A stretch of 28,621 nucleotides of DNA, taken from positions 1 through 28,621 of the forward strand of contig WTXI01000408.1 in assembly GCA_022376515.1 (NCBI GenBank), in the 5' to 3' direction. Origin of the DNA: Lactifluus volemus. Lineage: Eukaryota > Basidiomycota > Agaricomycetes > Russulales > Russulaceae. Under the pieces are notes generated by a model, which saw only the letters and a list, made by a program, of their open reading frames with translations, had not been told where the DNA came from and did not search any database. Shown one piece after another: positions 9,195 through 20,115 of this stretch (positions are counted from its first letter, which is position 1; each line of letters starts with the position of its first letter). The position numbers were made by a program, and so were the translations under genes.

Positions 9195-11355
9195 ATGACG
9201 AAGGCGACGACTCGACGGGGAATCCGTCTCGACACATCAATCCTCTCAGCTGGCAAAAAACCCTCCATCATGAAAGTACTGAGCGACCCCAAAACGAAAA
9301 GTAAAAGGTGAGATCCGTCATAAGCTTTCCACATATGTACCGCTAACGTGAACAACATCAGGACCGGGAATGGGGTTGTCGGCGACTACAAAAAACTCGC
9401 CCAGTGGATCGGCCGTTCAGAGGACACCTTCATCGACTTTGATCTCGTGTTCCACATCGGGATGGAATGCGAAGGATCAGACGATGACATCGGCGACGAT
9501 GATGCGAGCACAAGGACAGAAACAGAAAGGTAAGCAACACGAGAACATACGCCGGTGATCATGGAACTGATGGTAAATACTAGAGAGGACGACGACGTTG
9601 ATCATTCCATTATCAGCACGTCTTCACGATAATTTCAGAGAATATACCAACGTTCGAGTCGGACCTCAAGAAGTTCAAAAAGAATCCTAGGGCCCTTGAA
9701 AAACTATGCGGCCAGGTGCGAGAATATTTTACGCTTCCACATATTGCTAAATAATACACGTGTCGTTACATCAGATGACCACATCACTCGGATTTGCACG
9801 TTCAGACGACATCAGGATCCTCCGCGAAGACGGCCTTGACTACGTCGCAACCACCCAGCCGAATAACGATTTAATGCCCGACATACCTCCCCACTCGTCC
9901 AAGCCAACTTACCGTGGGTGGAATCACCCTGTCCTGGCCGAGCTTCTGTGTCCCGTCGAACACCTCGACAAATTCCGAGCGCATCCAACTAGGTAAATGA
10001 GTACTATCGACACGAAACGTCATACTTACGGTTTTTTTTTTCTTTTTTACAGGACAATACATGACTTCATGAACGGATCTCTCAGAGTTACTGCCGATCA
10101 ACTCTGTCTCTTCATGTATCGCAATTATTCCGTCGACTACGAAAACCTCATGGACGGACTCCTGTGCTCGGACCTCATCAAAATGGTACGCGAGTTTGTA
10201 ACACGTATTTTTGTTCACTGTTAACAATCTTTAATGCGGCACAGACATGGCGCCGCCTTTTCCAAAACGCCAAACCAGGTAAGGCGGGCCGTCGAATCAA
10301 ACGCAAGCGACAAAAACCCGATACATACTTTTTATCATCCGTCACGCCAAGGAGCATCGCCTATGCGACCCTCCACGTACGTATTTATTCACAACATCTT
10401 GAGCGTTCTGACAAATTATTAATTACAGACGCGATGGTTTCTATCCGGCGTAGAGGACTGGAGAAAGGACGACGGCAAAGTCGACAAGGCGACGTTTTAC
10501 TACACCATCATCAACCTCTTCAAGAGAAAGGACATGAAATGTTGGTCCGAGGCAGTATTACATGAATGGAACAAGTACGTCATTACGAACACATCAGAAC
10601 CGATACTAACATATTGTAGGGAAATGTTCCAGAAAAGGAAGATATACGAAACACGTTCCGCCTCCCTCTCAGCGTTATACAAACAGTCTCGGCGTCGATC
10701 ACTCGCTCTTATGAGTACCGTTACCGCTAGTACCGTGAATCACGCGTCTTCACCACCTGCCGCACCTGGAGCGTCACGTCGCTCTTGGTCCCCCGCGTCT
10801 GTCAGGCTATCACGCCCTTCATCTCCAACCGCGACCACCAGGGCCACACGTCAACAATCTCCACCCGCTCCGAATAGTGCCTCACGCCCACGTGACACAG
10901 TATCACCCCCCTCCTCACCATCTGCGGCCGCCATGTCTACACACCATTCGCCTGCGTCAATCAGAGCCCCACGTCAGTCAACCAGAGTATCACGTTCTTC
11001 CTCGAGACTTGCATCGGCCAAGCCATCACGCCGATCCGCCCGAACGTCGTCCCCACCTGTCGCAGCCAGTGCCTCACGCCGATCCGCCCGAGCGTCGTCC
11101 CCACCTGTCGCAGCCAGTGCCTCACATCTATCAGCGCCGTCTGCGTCGGCCCGATCATCGCGTCTATCACCACCCACAGCACGGCTCACCTTTCCATCTG
11201 CGAGTCAACCCCCTCCAACACTGTCTTCCAACATCGTGTCGCGTTCAACCACACCTACCGCGACCACCAGTAAGCGCCGTATAACTAGCCCGGAGCCACT
11301 CACTTTTCCCAGCGCTGGACAAAGGCTCTCGAAAAGGCGCCGCGGGTCGAGATAA
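9195..11355 (+). CDS. DUF6698-like protein with long Ser/Pro/Arg tail (about 573 aa)
   Basis: Exons are 9195-9307, 9362-9529, 9641-9715, 9775-9992, 10053-10185, 10245-10376, 10429-10574 and 10620-11355. All junctions are in phase except exon 2 to 3, which needs one base (probably an A lost from GAAAAG at the donor). From about residue 105 to 325 the protein follows the order I know from DUF6698 proteins: PTFESDLKKF, a Gly-Phe-x-Arg-x-Asp-Asp segment, RGWNHPVLAELLCP, MNGSLRVTADQL, NLMDGLLCSDLI, SVTPRSIAYATLH and a final WSEAVLHEWNK. The acidic EGSDDDIGDDD lies before it. The last 245 residues are low-complexity Ser/Pro/Arg with a basic end (SKRRRGSR), likely nuclear. The function of the family is unknown. 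The hAT element begins 62 bp past the stop. Confidence 0.7.
11026..11124 (+). repeat. 48-bp in-frame tandem repeat in the DUF6698-like gene
   Basis: Two nearly identical 48-bp units encode the 16-residue peptide SRRSARTSSPPVAASA (A for T in the second unit). The repeat is in frame inside the disordered tail, as expected for slippage or unequal exchange that is tolerated by the protein. Confidence 0.85.
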
Positions 11356-11391
11356 AGGTAATCAAGGCACTGAATTAGTATTAATTCTACT

Positions 11392-11413
11392 AGTACAATG
11401 GACCTTAGTATTA
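11392..11413. repeat. 22-bp repeat at the hAT target site, left
   Basis: AGTACAATGGACCTTAGTAT plus TA is identical to 20637-20658 on the other side of the element. With the element and one target copy removed, the two units stand side by side, so the transposon landed in a short host repeat. Confidence 0.8.
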
Positions 11414-11417
11414 GTAC
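11410..11417. repeat. hAT target-site duplication, left copy
   Basis: ATTAGTAC lies directly before the left terminal inverted repeat and is identical to 20614-20621. Eight bases is the size made by hAT transposases. Confidence 0.88.
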
Positions 11418-11500
11418 TAGTGTTGCGGCAGCTTGCGGCTATTGGCAGCTTAGCCGAGAGCCGGAGCCGGCTTATCCTTAGCCGTACGGAGCCGAGCACC
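11418..11500. repeat. left terminal and subterminal repeats of the hAT element
   Basis: TAGTGTTGCGGC is followed by GC-rich motifs (CTTAGCCGAGAGCCGGAGCC and CCTTAGCCGTACGGAGCCG). The same TTAGCCG and GGAGCC words recur, inverted, in the last 170 bp of the element. Confidence 0.8.
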
Positions 11501-11634
11501 TGTCAAGCCCCCATTTTAGTTAGCTTGTGGGAGCTTCCAATCACGGCTACAGGCGTGAGAAGCCATTGGCTAAGCCATGGCGGTTCGTGCCTCCCCGTTG
11601 CCCAACCAACCCGCCTCCCAGACACCAGCCACCA

Positions 11635-13897
11635 ATGAGCATCACACCTCCTCGCTCAGCCAATTCGCTGCTTGCTCCTGGCACTCCAATACACACTCGC
11701 AGTTCGACTACTGGATGCCTCAACAAAGAACATCTCACACGAGACAAGATCTTTCAAGCATTATCAGCAGAAATAGCTCCTTTCTTCCTTGGTCCCATGC
11801 CTCCTACAGAGTTTCTCTCCACTTTCCTTCCGAGTTCGGAACCTTCGAGTTCTGTATCGGGTATATTTGATGAACTAGGCAACACGGCGGATGAGGCTCA
11901 GATGTACCCAATATTTGTAAGTTATCGAGTGCTCTCTGAGCTTTAGGTATAGAACACTGAAGGGAAACCATTAGGTTGCAGCTGTTCAGCAACACGTCAA
12001 AAGGCTCTGGATCCGTGATACAGCAAACAAAAGTGACATAGCCGTTACCAAGTACAACGTTTCCTTCTCACCCGACTGCACTGTTTACGCCAAAGAACAC
12101 CATAAAGTCATCACAGTTGATTCTCACCTCAGCGATATCTTTATCGAATTCAAGCACAACCAAGTGGATGATCCCTTTCTCCCTAATCCAAGGCTTCAAT
12201 CACATTCTAATCCGCTCATGCGTGAAAATGCAAAGGGACTCAAAACAGCCGGTCAGATTGCTACATACGCGGCTTTGCAACTAGACTCTCAGTATCGCAC
12301 GCACGTTTTCAGTGTCCTCATTATGAAGACTTATGCACGGCTCATACGATGGGATCGGAGTGGTGCAATTGTCACCGGGCCAATCTATTATGCAGAAGAT
12401 TCCGCGCTATTGGACTTTTTCACCCGTTATGATCAAGCGGACAGAGCGACGCGAGGACATGACGACACCGTTCGCAGAGCCTCAGTAGACGAGACTGAGA
12501 AAGCTTGCCTCGCTGACGACAAATTCAAGAATCAGGAACTCCTTGTCGTCGCCGTCCCTCGAGTAGTCGTGCCACCACGCCTTGGCTACTACGTTATCAC
12601 ACCGCCCGTAGCCCGGCCTCACATGCCTTTTGGTCGTGCGACCCGCACCTCAATCGCTTACGACATCGAATATGGCCGCATCGTCTTCTTCAAGGATTCG
12701 TGGAGGGTCGACCTCGAGGGAATGCTGAAGGAAGGTGATATCTACGTGGAACTGAATCGAGCGAATATACCCAATATCCCTCACTGCTCAGCCTTCGGTG
12801 ACGTGAACGGTCATACCACGCACACCCACCAATATGTCAATGCGGAGTGGGTACCGCGGTCTAAGTTTCAAGTTGAAAACGCATTCACTCGTCATACTCA
12901 TCATCGATTAATCTTGAATGATATCGGTGAATCGTTGGAAACCTTCAAAACCAGTAAAGACCTGGTACAGGGCATTTTTGCAGCTTTGCAAGGTGCGTAT
13001 CTGACCCCCCCTATCTGTTATGACTACCAACTGACCATTTTCTAGCTCATGAAGCCGCTTTTCAGAGATGTTACATCCTTCATCGTGACATTAGCTCGAA
13101 TAATATACTATTGACTCCGAACAAAGGTGGACTTCTCATCGACTGGGACCTCTGCAAAAGAGTTGATTCGAGTGATTCATCACCTGGAGGTGCTCGCCAG
13201 TTCACCCGTACAGTACGTTACCACAATTTCCCAATGTGTGTTTCTTGACGATAGTTGGCAGGGTACATGGCGGTTTATGGCAGCGGACATTGTCGAGGAC
13301 CCCACAATTCATCAAACATTTGTCCATGACATCGAGTCCACTTTCTTCGTCCTGCTATGGATGGCTATCAACTACGTCAAATCCGACTGGGACATAACGA
13401 AACGATCGTCCGAGCTTGGCACTATATTTGATCCACCTGTTTATGGAGATTCCGGAGGATCCACCAAGTCCCGCTTCATGCGCGGTGATTTCGACTCGGA
13501 CTTGCCCAGATTTGTCAATAACCCACCTCTCACCAGTCTGTTGATCGAGCTGAGGTCTTTGCTTTCTCACCGTCATTACAAACAGCCCCAGCCCGTGATG
13601 GGCCACAACGAGAATCCCGAGAAGTTTAAGAAGCGTCTCGAACGTCACACTGAGCATGAAACGGGCATGAAAAGCCTCGAGAACTACGATGCCATCATCG
13701 ATTGTTTTAAGAGGTCCATCGAAGCCCTGGATTGGCCGCCCGGGGACTCCGCCGAAAAGCAGGCGGTTATCCTCTCGCAAGCAGAGCGGTATGATTTACT
13801 TTCGAGTTCCAAGAGATGTCGGGATGCTGCTCCGGAAGGTGAAGCGTCATCGCGGAAGCGAGCCAACATCAAATCGAGTCCTTTTGAATCGATATGA
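11635..13897 (+). CDS. FunK1-type fungal protein kinase (700 aa), intact
   Basis: Four exons, 11635-11916, 11975-12992, 13046-13212 and 13262-13897, give 2,103 nt with no frameshift. The start at 11635 gives MSITPPRSANSL, the N-terminus usual in this family, although the frame is open further upstream. The N-terminal region has FLGPMPPTEFL and the family signature GQIATYAALQLDSQYRTHVF. The kinase core shows ILHRDISSNN (HRD at about 446-448) and LLIDWDL (about 466-468), where FunK1 kinases have DWD in place of DFG, then GTWRFMAADI. The tail has a basic KRANIKSS near the C-terminus. Substrates of FunK1 kinases are unknown; the family is strongly expanded in mushrooms. It is the first gene inside the left end of the transposon and reads in the same direction as the transposase, with its promoter within the first 217 bp of the element. 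Confidence 0.9.
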
Positions 13898-14201
13898 CTC
13901 GGATTTCATCATTTGTATGTGTACTCTTATGTCTTGGACCATGGTGTATGCCATGTTTCTATCTTACGCTTCAGGGTAGTGTACAACGTCCGAATAGTTC
14001 GGGCTCGGGCTTTACGTCTACACCCGTACTAAATGTTGAACTCTATTTACATGAATTCCATCTTTTGTAAACGACCGCGTGCTGCCTGAAGGTTCAACGT
14101 TCAACGTTCAACATTCAACGTTCAACGACCTCAGCGCCTTCAGTGACCCCTCACTGATATATAGTGACTGCATTTCTTCCCTTCCTCACCTCGGACACCT
14201 C
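13898..14201. promoter_or_regulatory. intergenic stretch before the transposase, with 7-bp tandem repeat
   Basis: This 304-bp gap between the kinase stop and the chosen transposase start contains five tandem copies of GTTCAAC (14092-14126, the fourth with A for G). A TATA-like ATATATAG at 14157-14164 lies about 40 bp before the ATG at 14202, consistent with the transposase promoter. Confidence 0.5.
14092..14126. repeat. heptamer tandem repeat (GTTCAAC)5
   Basis: Five consecutive 7-bp units, one with a single substitution, about 75 bp upstream of the transposase start codon. Confidence 0.9.
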
Positions 14202-17200
14202 ATGCCTCCCCGTGTCCCCAGGGCCTCGAAGGCCAAAGTCGTCAATGATATCCCCTCAGACCTACCGGAAGGTTCATCTCCTGCAGCTCAAGTGCCCTCT
14301 CGTCCATCAACTCGGCGTGCTTATTCTCGTGTACGTGTGTACCATCCATACACTGAAGGTTCTAGCTCTGAGCCGCTGACTACATCGTCGTCATCATCAT
14401 CGCCGTCGTCGTCCAGTCTACCACTACGAAGACCCAAGTTGTCGATAATGTCCCTCAGGAAGGCTTTCGTGAGCATGAGCCTGCTGTGCCCGAGCCACTC
14501 GTCCGTCCAAGCCTACTTGCAGGGGCCGGCGTCCTCGTGTAATGGTGAGTTTCTTACGCTCCTACATTGAGGGTTCTAGCTCTGACAATCGTGAGTACTA
14601 AGCCTGTTGCAGATGACGATCGTGAAGAAATCCAGTTACCTGACAACGATAGCGATAGCGAGTCCGACGGTCCCCCAGCTCAACCAACACTTGATCATTC
14701 AAACGGACTTCTTTCTCAATCTAACACACTTTGCACGGATACCGTCGACACCAACTCTGAGCTTCCAAATACTGATACGGATATGGCATTCTTTTTCACT
14801 GAATTTGTTAACGATGAAGGTGAGACGATGAGGCGATGCAATGCTTGTTTGTAAGTAACGCGTCCTTTGTCATTGGTGTGATTTGACAGAACAACTTGAA
14901 CAGGCTGGAGGGCCTTAGTGAAGAAAAGGCATCTTCCTATGGCCCGAACACGGGTAATACTAACCTTCGGAGACACCTGGACAACAAACATAACGTCATG
15001 TATTGTGAAGCTCGCGAGAAGTACAAATGGCCTATCTTCAAGTCTCTCGAGCACCAGGACAAGGGAGGCGTCAAGAAAGACTCACCTGGGCGCCAGCTTC
15101 CGGCCTATACTCCGGACGTATTCATCCGATACCTTGCTCGCTGGATCGTTGCAGATGACCAGGTGAGCGTTGTCCTGTCTCACTTCCGTTAGTAGCTTAT
15201 ATCTCAAACTTAGTCATTTCGCGTTGTCGATTGCCTCGAATTTCGTGATATTTGCTATGTTCTGCGACCTGAACTTAGCACCATCCCACATCGCGACAAA
15301 ATGCGCGAACGAATTACTATTGAATGGGCAAATGCGTTCAAGAATTTGCGTAATGAACTCGCTGTTAGTCATTTCCTTTGATGACAGGAGCACTGACCCA
15401 TTACTCCAAATAGAGGTCGTGCGGTCGGATAAGTTTCACCGCCGATATCTGGTCAAGTGCAGACTTGACGCCATATCTCGCTCTAACATCGCACTGGATT
15501 TCTCGGGAGAACAATATTCTTGTTTTGAAAGCTGCTCTAATCGGCTTTCACCACCTTCCTGATGCACATACGGGTAAAAATATCGCTCATGCCATCCTAT
15601 CTCTTATCGATCGTGCTCAGATTGACCCGCTCAAGGTATGTGACCGTATATTAAACCGAGAGCTTTACTTAAATGACTAGATCGGTCATTTCACTCTTGA
15701 CAACGCCGCAAATAATGGGACCGCCATGGAAGAGCTGCAAGAATTATTACGCGTCGAGCGTGACGTTGCATTCGATCATCGCAATCATCGCATCATGTGT
15801 TTCCCACACATTGTTAACATCTGCACTGGCCACATCATCGCCGCAAGTACTCAAGACGATGAGTTTGACCCTCTGCAGGACGATCCTATCAAACGTGTTG
15901 CAGACTTTATCCGCTACATACGGTCATCGTACTCCAGAAGGGAATCGTTTGCGCGTAGTGTCAAGCTTTGCATCGACGATAACCCCGAGTTAGAAAAAAA
16001 TCATCCCGAGTTGAATTCTCCCGAGACAAAGATGGGACGGCCACTAGAACTCAAGCTGCATGTCAAGACTCGATGGGATTCTGTCTACCTGATGATCCGG
16101 CGTTTTCGTTTCCTGAGGAAGGTGAGTACACGCGTTCGAACTTCGAACGAAACTGTCGGCACTGACCCTAGGTATTCAGGCTGTAGATACGTACTTCGCG
16201 AATAATCCGTCGATCGAATCTATGAAGCTAAGCGCTACTGAGTGGGACCACCTAGAGCACATAGAATGTGTTCTAGAGGTATGTTCCCAAATACTCTTTT
16301 CGTGTCACGTTGATGATCATTGGTCAATCTTTACAGGCTGCGCATATAGTTTTGCAAACTATGTCGTCTGAATCGACGCCAGTCTTGTGTGGTGCCATCG
16401 CCAGTTTCGAACTTCTCATGACTACGTGGGAAAAACTCGGTGCTACATACTCAGAAGTAAAGCACTGGACAGATATTGGTTTGTTCTGGGCGCGGAAATA
16501 TTACAAGCGGATGGACGACACTCATGCGTACATCATCACCTTGGGTAGGTTCCCTGATTTACCGGGGTCGGGACAGTTGCTGAATCGCTTCATAGTTCTC
16601 ATCCTGCCACACGCTTCTCGTGGATCCAGCGCGAGTGGGAGAAAAAATATATAGATCTGGCTAGAAAAGTCATGTTCGATCTGGTAATATTTACCTGCAG
16701 GCTCTAGCTGCACTCTGACATTCACTATTTATCGTAGATGCGTGAGTATCGCGCCAAGAAGCCGTCAATTGTGGAATCCGCCCAACCCCCCAAGCTTCCA
16801 TCGTACGCGATGACGTCGACACGCTTCCAACTCCACGATCATCCCATACACCCCAGATCTGATGGCCCGGCATCGACGTGGAGCGTCGAAGACGAATTCA
16901 CAAAGTACACTTCGAGTCCCTTGACCACGGAAAACACCAATATCCTGACATTCTGGGAGGTACGTAAATGTTATTGCTTAATTTTCAAATTTACAACTCA
17001 TGCTTACCGCTAAGGCCCACAAGTCTGAATTCCCTACTCTCTTTGCTATAGCCATGGACTACCTCCCCATTCAAGCATCTTCTGTTCCAAGCGAACGAGT
17101 TTTTTCGTCAGCTGGGGATACCGATACCAAGAAGCGAAACCGGATCACCCCAGCCCTCATGGAGGCGTTGCAGATGCTAAATTCCTGCTAAAGAAGCAGC

Positions 17201-17352
17201 GTCTCGAGTTCATGGTTGGTTGGAAGACGGAGGAGAGTGAAATGCTGGGAGAGAGCAAGCAAGAACCAGAGATTACGCTCGAGTCTTTGTTGGGCGGGGA
17301 CGCCGAAACCGCGAGGGATGAACTACTTGGTGATGCTATGAATTTAGACTAA
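14202..17352 (+). CDS. hAT family transposase with BED zinc finger, two apparent frameshifts
   Basis: Exons are 14202-14544, 14613-14850, 14904-15162, 15214-15363, 15414-15635, 15681-16121, 16180-16278, 16337-16544, 16596-16683, 16738-16959 and 17015-17352, about 869 aa if restored. A Ser/Pro-rich N-terminus precedes a BED finger (CNAC near residue 190, HLDNKH about 25 residues on). RNase H-like core motifs are visible: FTADIWSS (first Asp about 341), FTLDNAANN (second Asp about 411), MCFPHIVNIC and KTRWDS. The C-terminus has the hAT dimerisation block with IQASSVPSERVFSSAGD. Two breaks appear. Exon 8 to 9 needs one base just after 16596 (VLHP read as frame loss, CC to C). At about 17180 the expected MLKFLLKK is lost by one base (run of A), so the unaided frame stops at 17191. 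It would cut and paste the element, acting in the nucleus. Confidence 0.88.
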
Positions 17353-17590
17353 CCGTGACTGAGTCTACGACACTTAGGGATAAGGACCTTTACTGCTAGT
17401 TTAACGTGATACCATCCCAGATTTCGTACTTTCATACTTCATGCGCCCTGAAACATTGTCTGATCCCCCGTCACTCGATTTGCAAAATGGCACGTGCGAT
17501 CACATGCGGAGAGTCGGAGCTCGGAGTTCTAACTTCATCATGAAGGTCAACATCAACCCAACACAACTCGTGTATACAATACCATACCCC

Positions 17591-18726
17591 ATGTCAGATT
17601 CAAGCAAACTCAGCAGCGTCCTTCAGCCTAGCGTAGTTCGCGTACGTGGACGATATAGGCTGGGAAGTTACTGGGCTCTGGAACCCATGGTAAGTTGTTC
17701 TGTTTCCGTCTCACCTTTCGATTTTGCTCAATCCTCTAGGACATGTATACTTAGGACGGGACATCAAAACTAGGCTGGATGTTGCACTAAGCTTGAGCCT
17801 GTCAAAGCACGAAACTCCCGTCTCAGTAACGAGCATGCTGTTTACAAGGCCCTTTCAAATGTGCCCGGCTTCCCTGCCATGCATTGGTATGGCACAGAGG
17901 TCCCCTACAACGTGATGGTTCTTGAGCGCCTCGATCTTACGTTGGAAGAGGCAATATGCAAGTCCCACGACGACAACTTGGTGTTCTCCTTCGCCGATCA
18001 AATGGTAAATTTTCTCTGTTTCTCAAATGTTTAATTCTTATCCCTTTCGACAGCTTTCACGTCTTGAATCGCTACACGAACAAAGTTACATCCACCGCGA
18101 CGTTAAACCGTCGAGCTTCATGACGGGCATGGGTGAAAAAGGCAGCCAGGTGTTTCTAATCGACTTTGGCTTGGCCCAACTCTTTCGCAATCCCTTGACT
18201 CGTCAGCACCTTCCGCAGATGTCTGGACTGAAGACTGTAGGCACCATCGCCTTTACATCAATTAGCAGCCATCTAGGACAGACGCAATCACGCCGCGACG
18301 ATCTTGAAGCACTCGTGTATACTATTATCTATTTATATCGTGGTCGCTTACCTTGGCAAGACGACCTTGTGGGAGACTCTGTTGGGAAACGTGGAGCAGC
18401 TGTTCTCAAGAAGAAGATTGCCTCGGCCGAAACTCTTTGCCTCGGCCTACCTGCACCCTTCCACACTTTTGCGCAGTACATTCGATCGCTCAACTTCGAC
18501 CAGAAGCCACAGTACAGCTACCTCCACACACTCCTCACGCAATGCTTGAGCAGCTCAGCTCCTGATTCCGTTCATTTTGCTTCATTCGGCAAATCCTCCT
18601 CACCATCCAGCGACCGAATGTAAGTACTTTTGTTTGTCCCGACCCCGAGTCCCCGACCCCCGAGGCTGACAAACAAGAATGTGCAGTTTACGTTCGTCGT
18701 TCAAAGGGCCGCGAGATGATCATTGA
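17591..18726 (+). CDS. casein kinase 1-like protein (about 323 aa), altered catalytic loop, two apparent frameshifts
   Basis: Exons are 17591-17689, 17740-18004, 18054-18619 and 18687-18726. With one base restored at each of two A runs (about 17675, GGAAAG read as GGAAG; about 17793, CTAAAG read as CTAAG) the model is 972 nt and fully in phase. The glycine loop GSGTHG is followed by VALK (Lys about 51), HRDVKPSS (about 136-143), LIDFGLA (Asp about 159) and RRDDLEALVYTIIYL, a CK1 signature. The catalytic-loop Asn that CK1 enzymes need (HRDIKPDN) is Ser here, so activity is doubtful and a pseudokinase is possible. The last small exon is less certain. The gene lies 238 bp behind the transposase, same strand, inside the transposon. 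Confidence 0.78.
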
Positions 18727-18809
18727 GTGTGAACTTTTCTCTATTGAGACGGATTCAGGGGACCGCCCTATATACCGTGTTGTAACTATACAGTGTCCGC
18801 TGTGTAAAG

Positions 18810-19091
18810 CTACTCATGCAATTTGTCCAATAACCCTCTCCTTGTCCTGCGTTTCGTCTCGGTGTTGAGCCGGGATGAGCGGCGGTCGGAGGTCATCTCG
18901 TATGGCTGGTCGGAGGCTAGCACTCTGCCTAACGTGCGATTGGGGACGTGCGTTGCCGCACTTTGCCGGGGGCCAGGAGTAGTCGTTGTCGTTGTTGGTT
19001 CTTGAGGCTTCGATGTCGAGCTTGACTTCTTCTTCTTTTTCGATGGATGTTGGTCTTGCGTCTTCTTAGCCTGAGATTGAGCGGTGGTCAT
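18810..19091 (-). CDS. small basic ORF (93 aa), possible continuation of the zinc-finger ORF
   Basis: Starts MTTAQSQAKKTQ and contains a Lys run, a Thr run and a basic end with SSRLNTETKRRTRRG. It lies just downstream of the stop of the 19120-20115 ORF, one frame over. The open frame extends back to overlap that ORF, so the two could be one protein split by an indel in the C run near 19130. It may also be a separate protein or chance; there is no recognised domain. Confidence 0.35.
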   Translation of the reverse strand: MTTAQSQAKKTQDQHPSKKKKKSSSTSKPQEPTTTTTTPGPRQSAATHVPNRTLGRVLASDQPYEMTSDRRSSRLNTETKRRTRRGLLDKLHE

Positions 19092-19119
19092 GGTGCTGAC
19101 TGGGGGTTGGGGGAGCGTC

Positions 19120-20115
19120 TCAAGTCTTGGGGGCCGGCTTGTTCGGTTTCGGGGCAGCTCGGGACTTGCCTTTGCCGCTCGCCTCCCCACTCTCATCACT
19201 ATCCTCCTTGGAGAAAGGGCATCGGTGTCGCTTGGCGGCCCTGCGCGTCGCAAACTCTCGCTTGCAGTACTTGCATGACCGTTGTGGTTTGCCATTGGCT
19301 GCCTCGGCGGCGGCTTTCCGGCGCTCCTGCCTCGATGCGCGATTCCTTTTCCGTGCAAGTCGCCTCTTCTCCTTCAGAGCCAGAGATGCCACTCTCTGTC
19401 CCTTGGAGAGATCGAAAAAGGCTTGGGGGCCCTCTCCGTTAAGAAGCTCTAAGATGTATCCGAACATCACCTTTTTCACCTTGTTAAGGGGGCGAGGTAC
19501 AAGCGCAACAGCGCACTTGACCAGGTGAGCGTGGAACTGGGGAGCGAACTCGACCCAAAAAACTTTTCCATCTTCGGCCTTTTGGGCCGAAATGACGTTA
19601 GCCACGAGGTGGTCCCGTGATAAGAACCAGCGGCGACGGAATATATTGTGGATGTCGAACACAGAGAGTTCGTCAGCCGCAGAAAGAGCCCGTCGGGTTA
19701 GGGGTTTGCCCTTTGCCCTAGGGGTCGTGCCCGCCTGCCCTTCGCCCGGAGAGTCACCGGAGGGCTCAGGGTGTGGAGTGTTGGGCTGTGAAACGGGGGT
19801 CCCAGTGCAAAACGGTGTAAAAGGCGACTGGGAATTTGATGTGCCAGCCTCGCCAAGCGAGCTCGGGGGCTCGGTGGGGGCTACAGAGGGAGTAGGAGGG
19901 GGGTCAACGGCTTGGGGAGCAAAGGCGGCTCTAAGGGCTGCCTCAACCACGTCCGATCCATCGCCTAAGCGATGTCCTCGCTGGACGTCGTCTGGGATTT
20001 TGCAGACAACCTCCACGGCCGCGTTTATTGCTTCAGCTGCACCTGGGACTTCCAGGGTGCGGTCGTCCTTGGCTTTGTTGAAGGACTGAAGGTCAAGAAT
20101 GGGGGGATAAGACAT
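19120..20115 (-). CDS. unknown protein with single C2HC/C2H2-like zinc finger (331 aa), transposon cargo
   Basis: An uninterrupted 331-codon frame on the strand opposite the transposase. Residues 1-70 are acidic/helical (MSYPPILDLQSFNKAKDD). Residues 75-140 are a Pro/Ser/Thr linker. Residues 145-230 form a likely folded block with FDIHNIFRRRWFLSRDHLVA and KVKKVMFGYILELLNG. A basic segment with LKEKRRLARKRNRASRQERR follows, then CKYCKREF and RAAKRHRC, giving C-x2-C-x12-H-x-C spacing, and a Lys/Pro tail. The basic region plus finger suggests nucleic-acid binding. Its start lies about 500 bp from the right end of the element, so it could be an accessory end-binding protein, a captured host gene or a retroelement gag-like ORF. 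I do not recognise the family. Confidence 0.65.
   Translation of the reverse strand: MSYPPILDLQSFNKAKDDRTLEVPGAAEAINAAVEVVCKIPDDVQRGHRLGDGSDVVEAALRAAFAPQAVDPPPTPSVAPTEPPSSLGEAGTSNSQSPFTPFCTGTPVSQPNTPHPEPSGDSPGEGQAGTTPRAKGKPLTRRALSAADELSVFDIHNIFRRRWFLSRDHLVANVISAQKAEDGKVFWVEFAPQFHAHLVKCAVALVPRPLNKVKKVMFGYILELLNGEGPQAFFDLSKGQRVASLALKEKRRLARKRNRASRQERRKAAAEAANGKPQRSCKYCKREFATRRAAKRHRCPFSKEDSDESGEASGKGKSRAAPKPNKPAPKT

Noticed and set aside
10026..10052. Poly-T run as a terminator
   Set aside because: It is the pyrimidine tract of an intron acceptor (TTTTTTACAG) before exon 5 of the DUF6698-like gene.
10877..11284. His/Pro-rich ORF and antisense ORFs over the DUF6698-like tail
   Set aside because: Other-frame readings of the Ser/Pro/Arg low-complexity exon 8.
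16541..16595. Alternative 32-nt intron that would keep the transposase frame across exons 8 and 9
   Set aside because: Using the acceptor at GGGACAG restores the frame but makes an intron far shorter than all others here and inserts residues in the conserved VLHP block; a one-base loss is the simpler reading.
18823..19528. Plus-strand open frames opposite the zinc-finger ORF (60-133 codons)
   Set aside because: GC-rich antisense shadows of the 331-codon minus-strand frame; no start context or domain.
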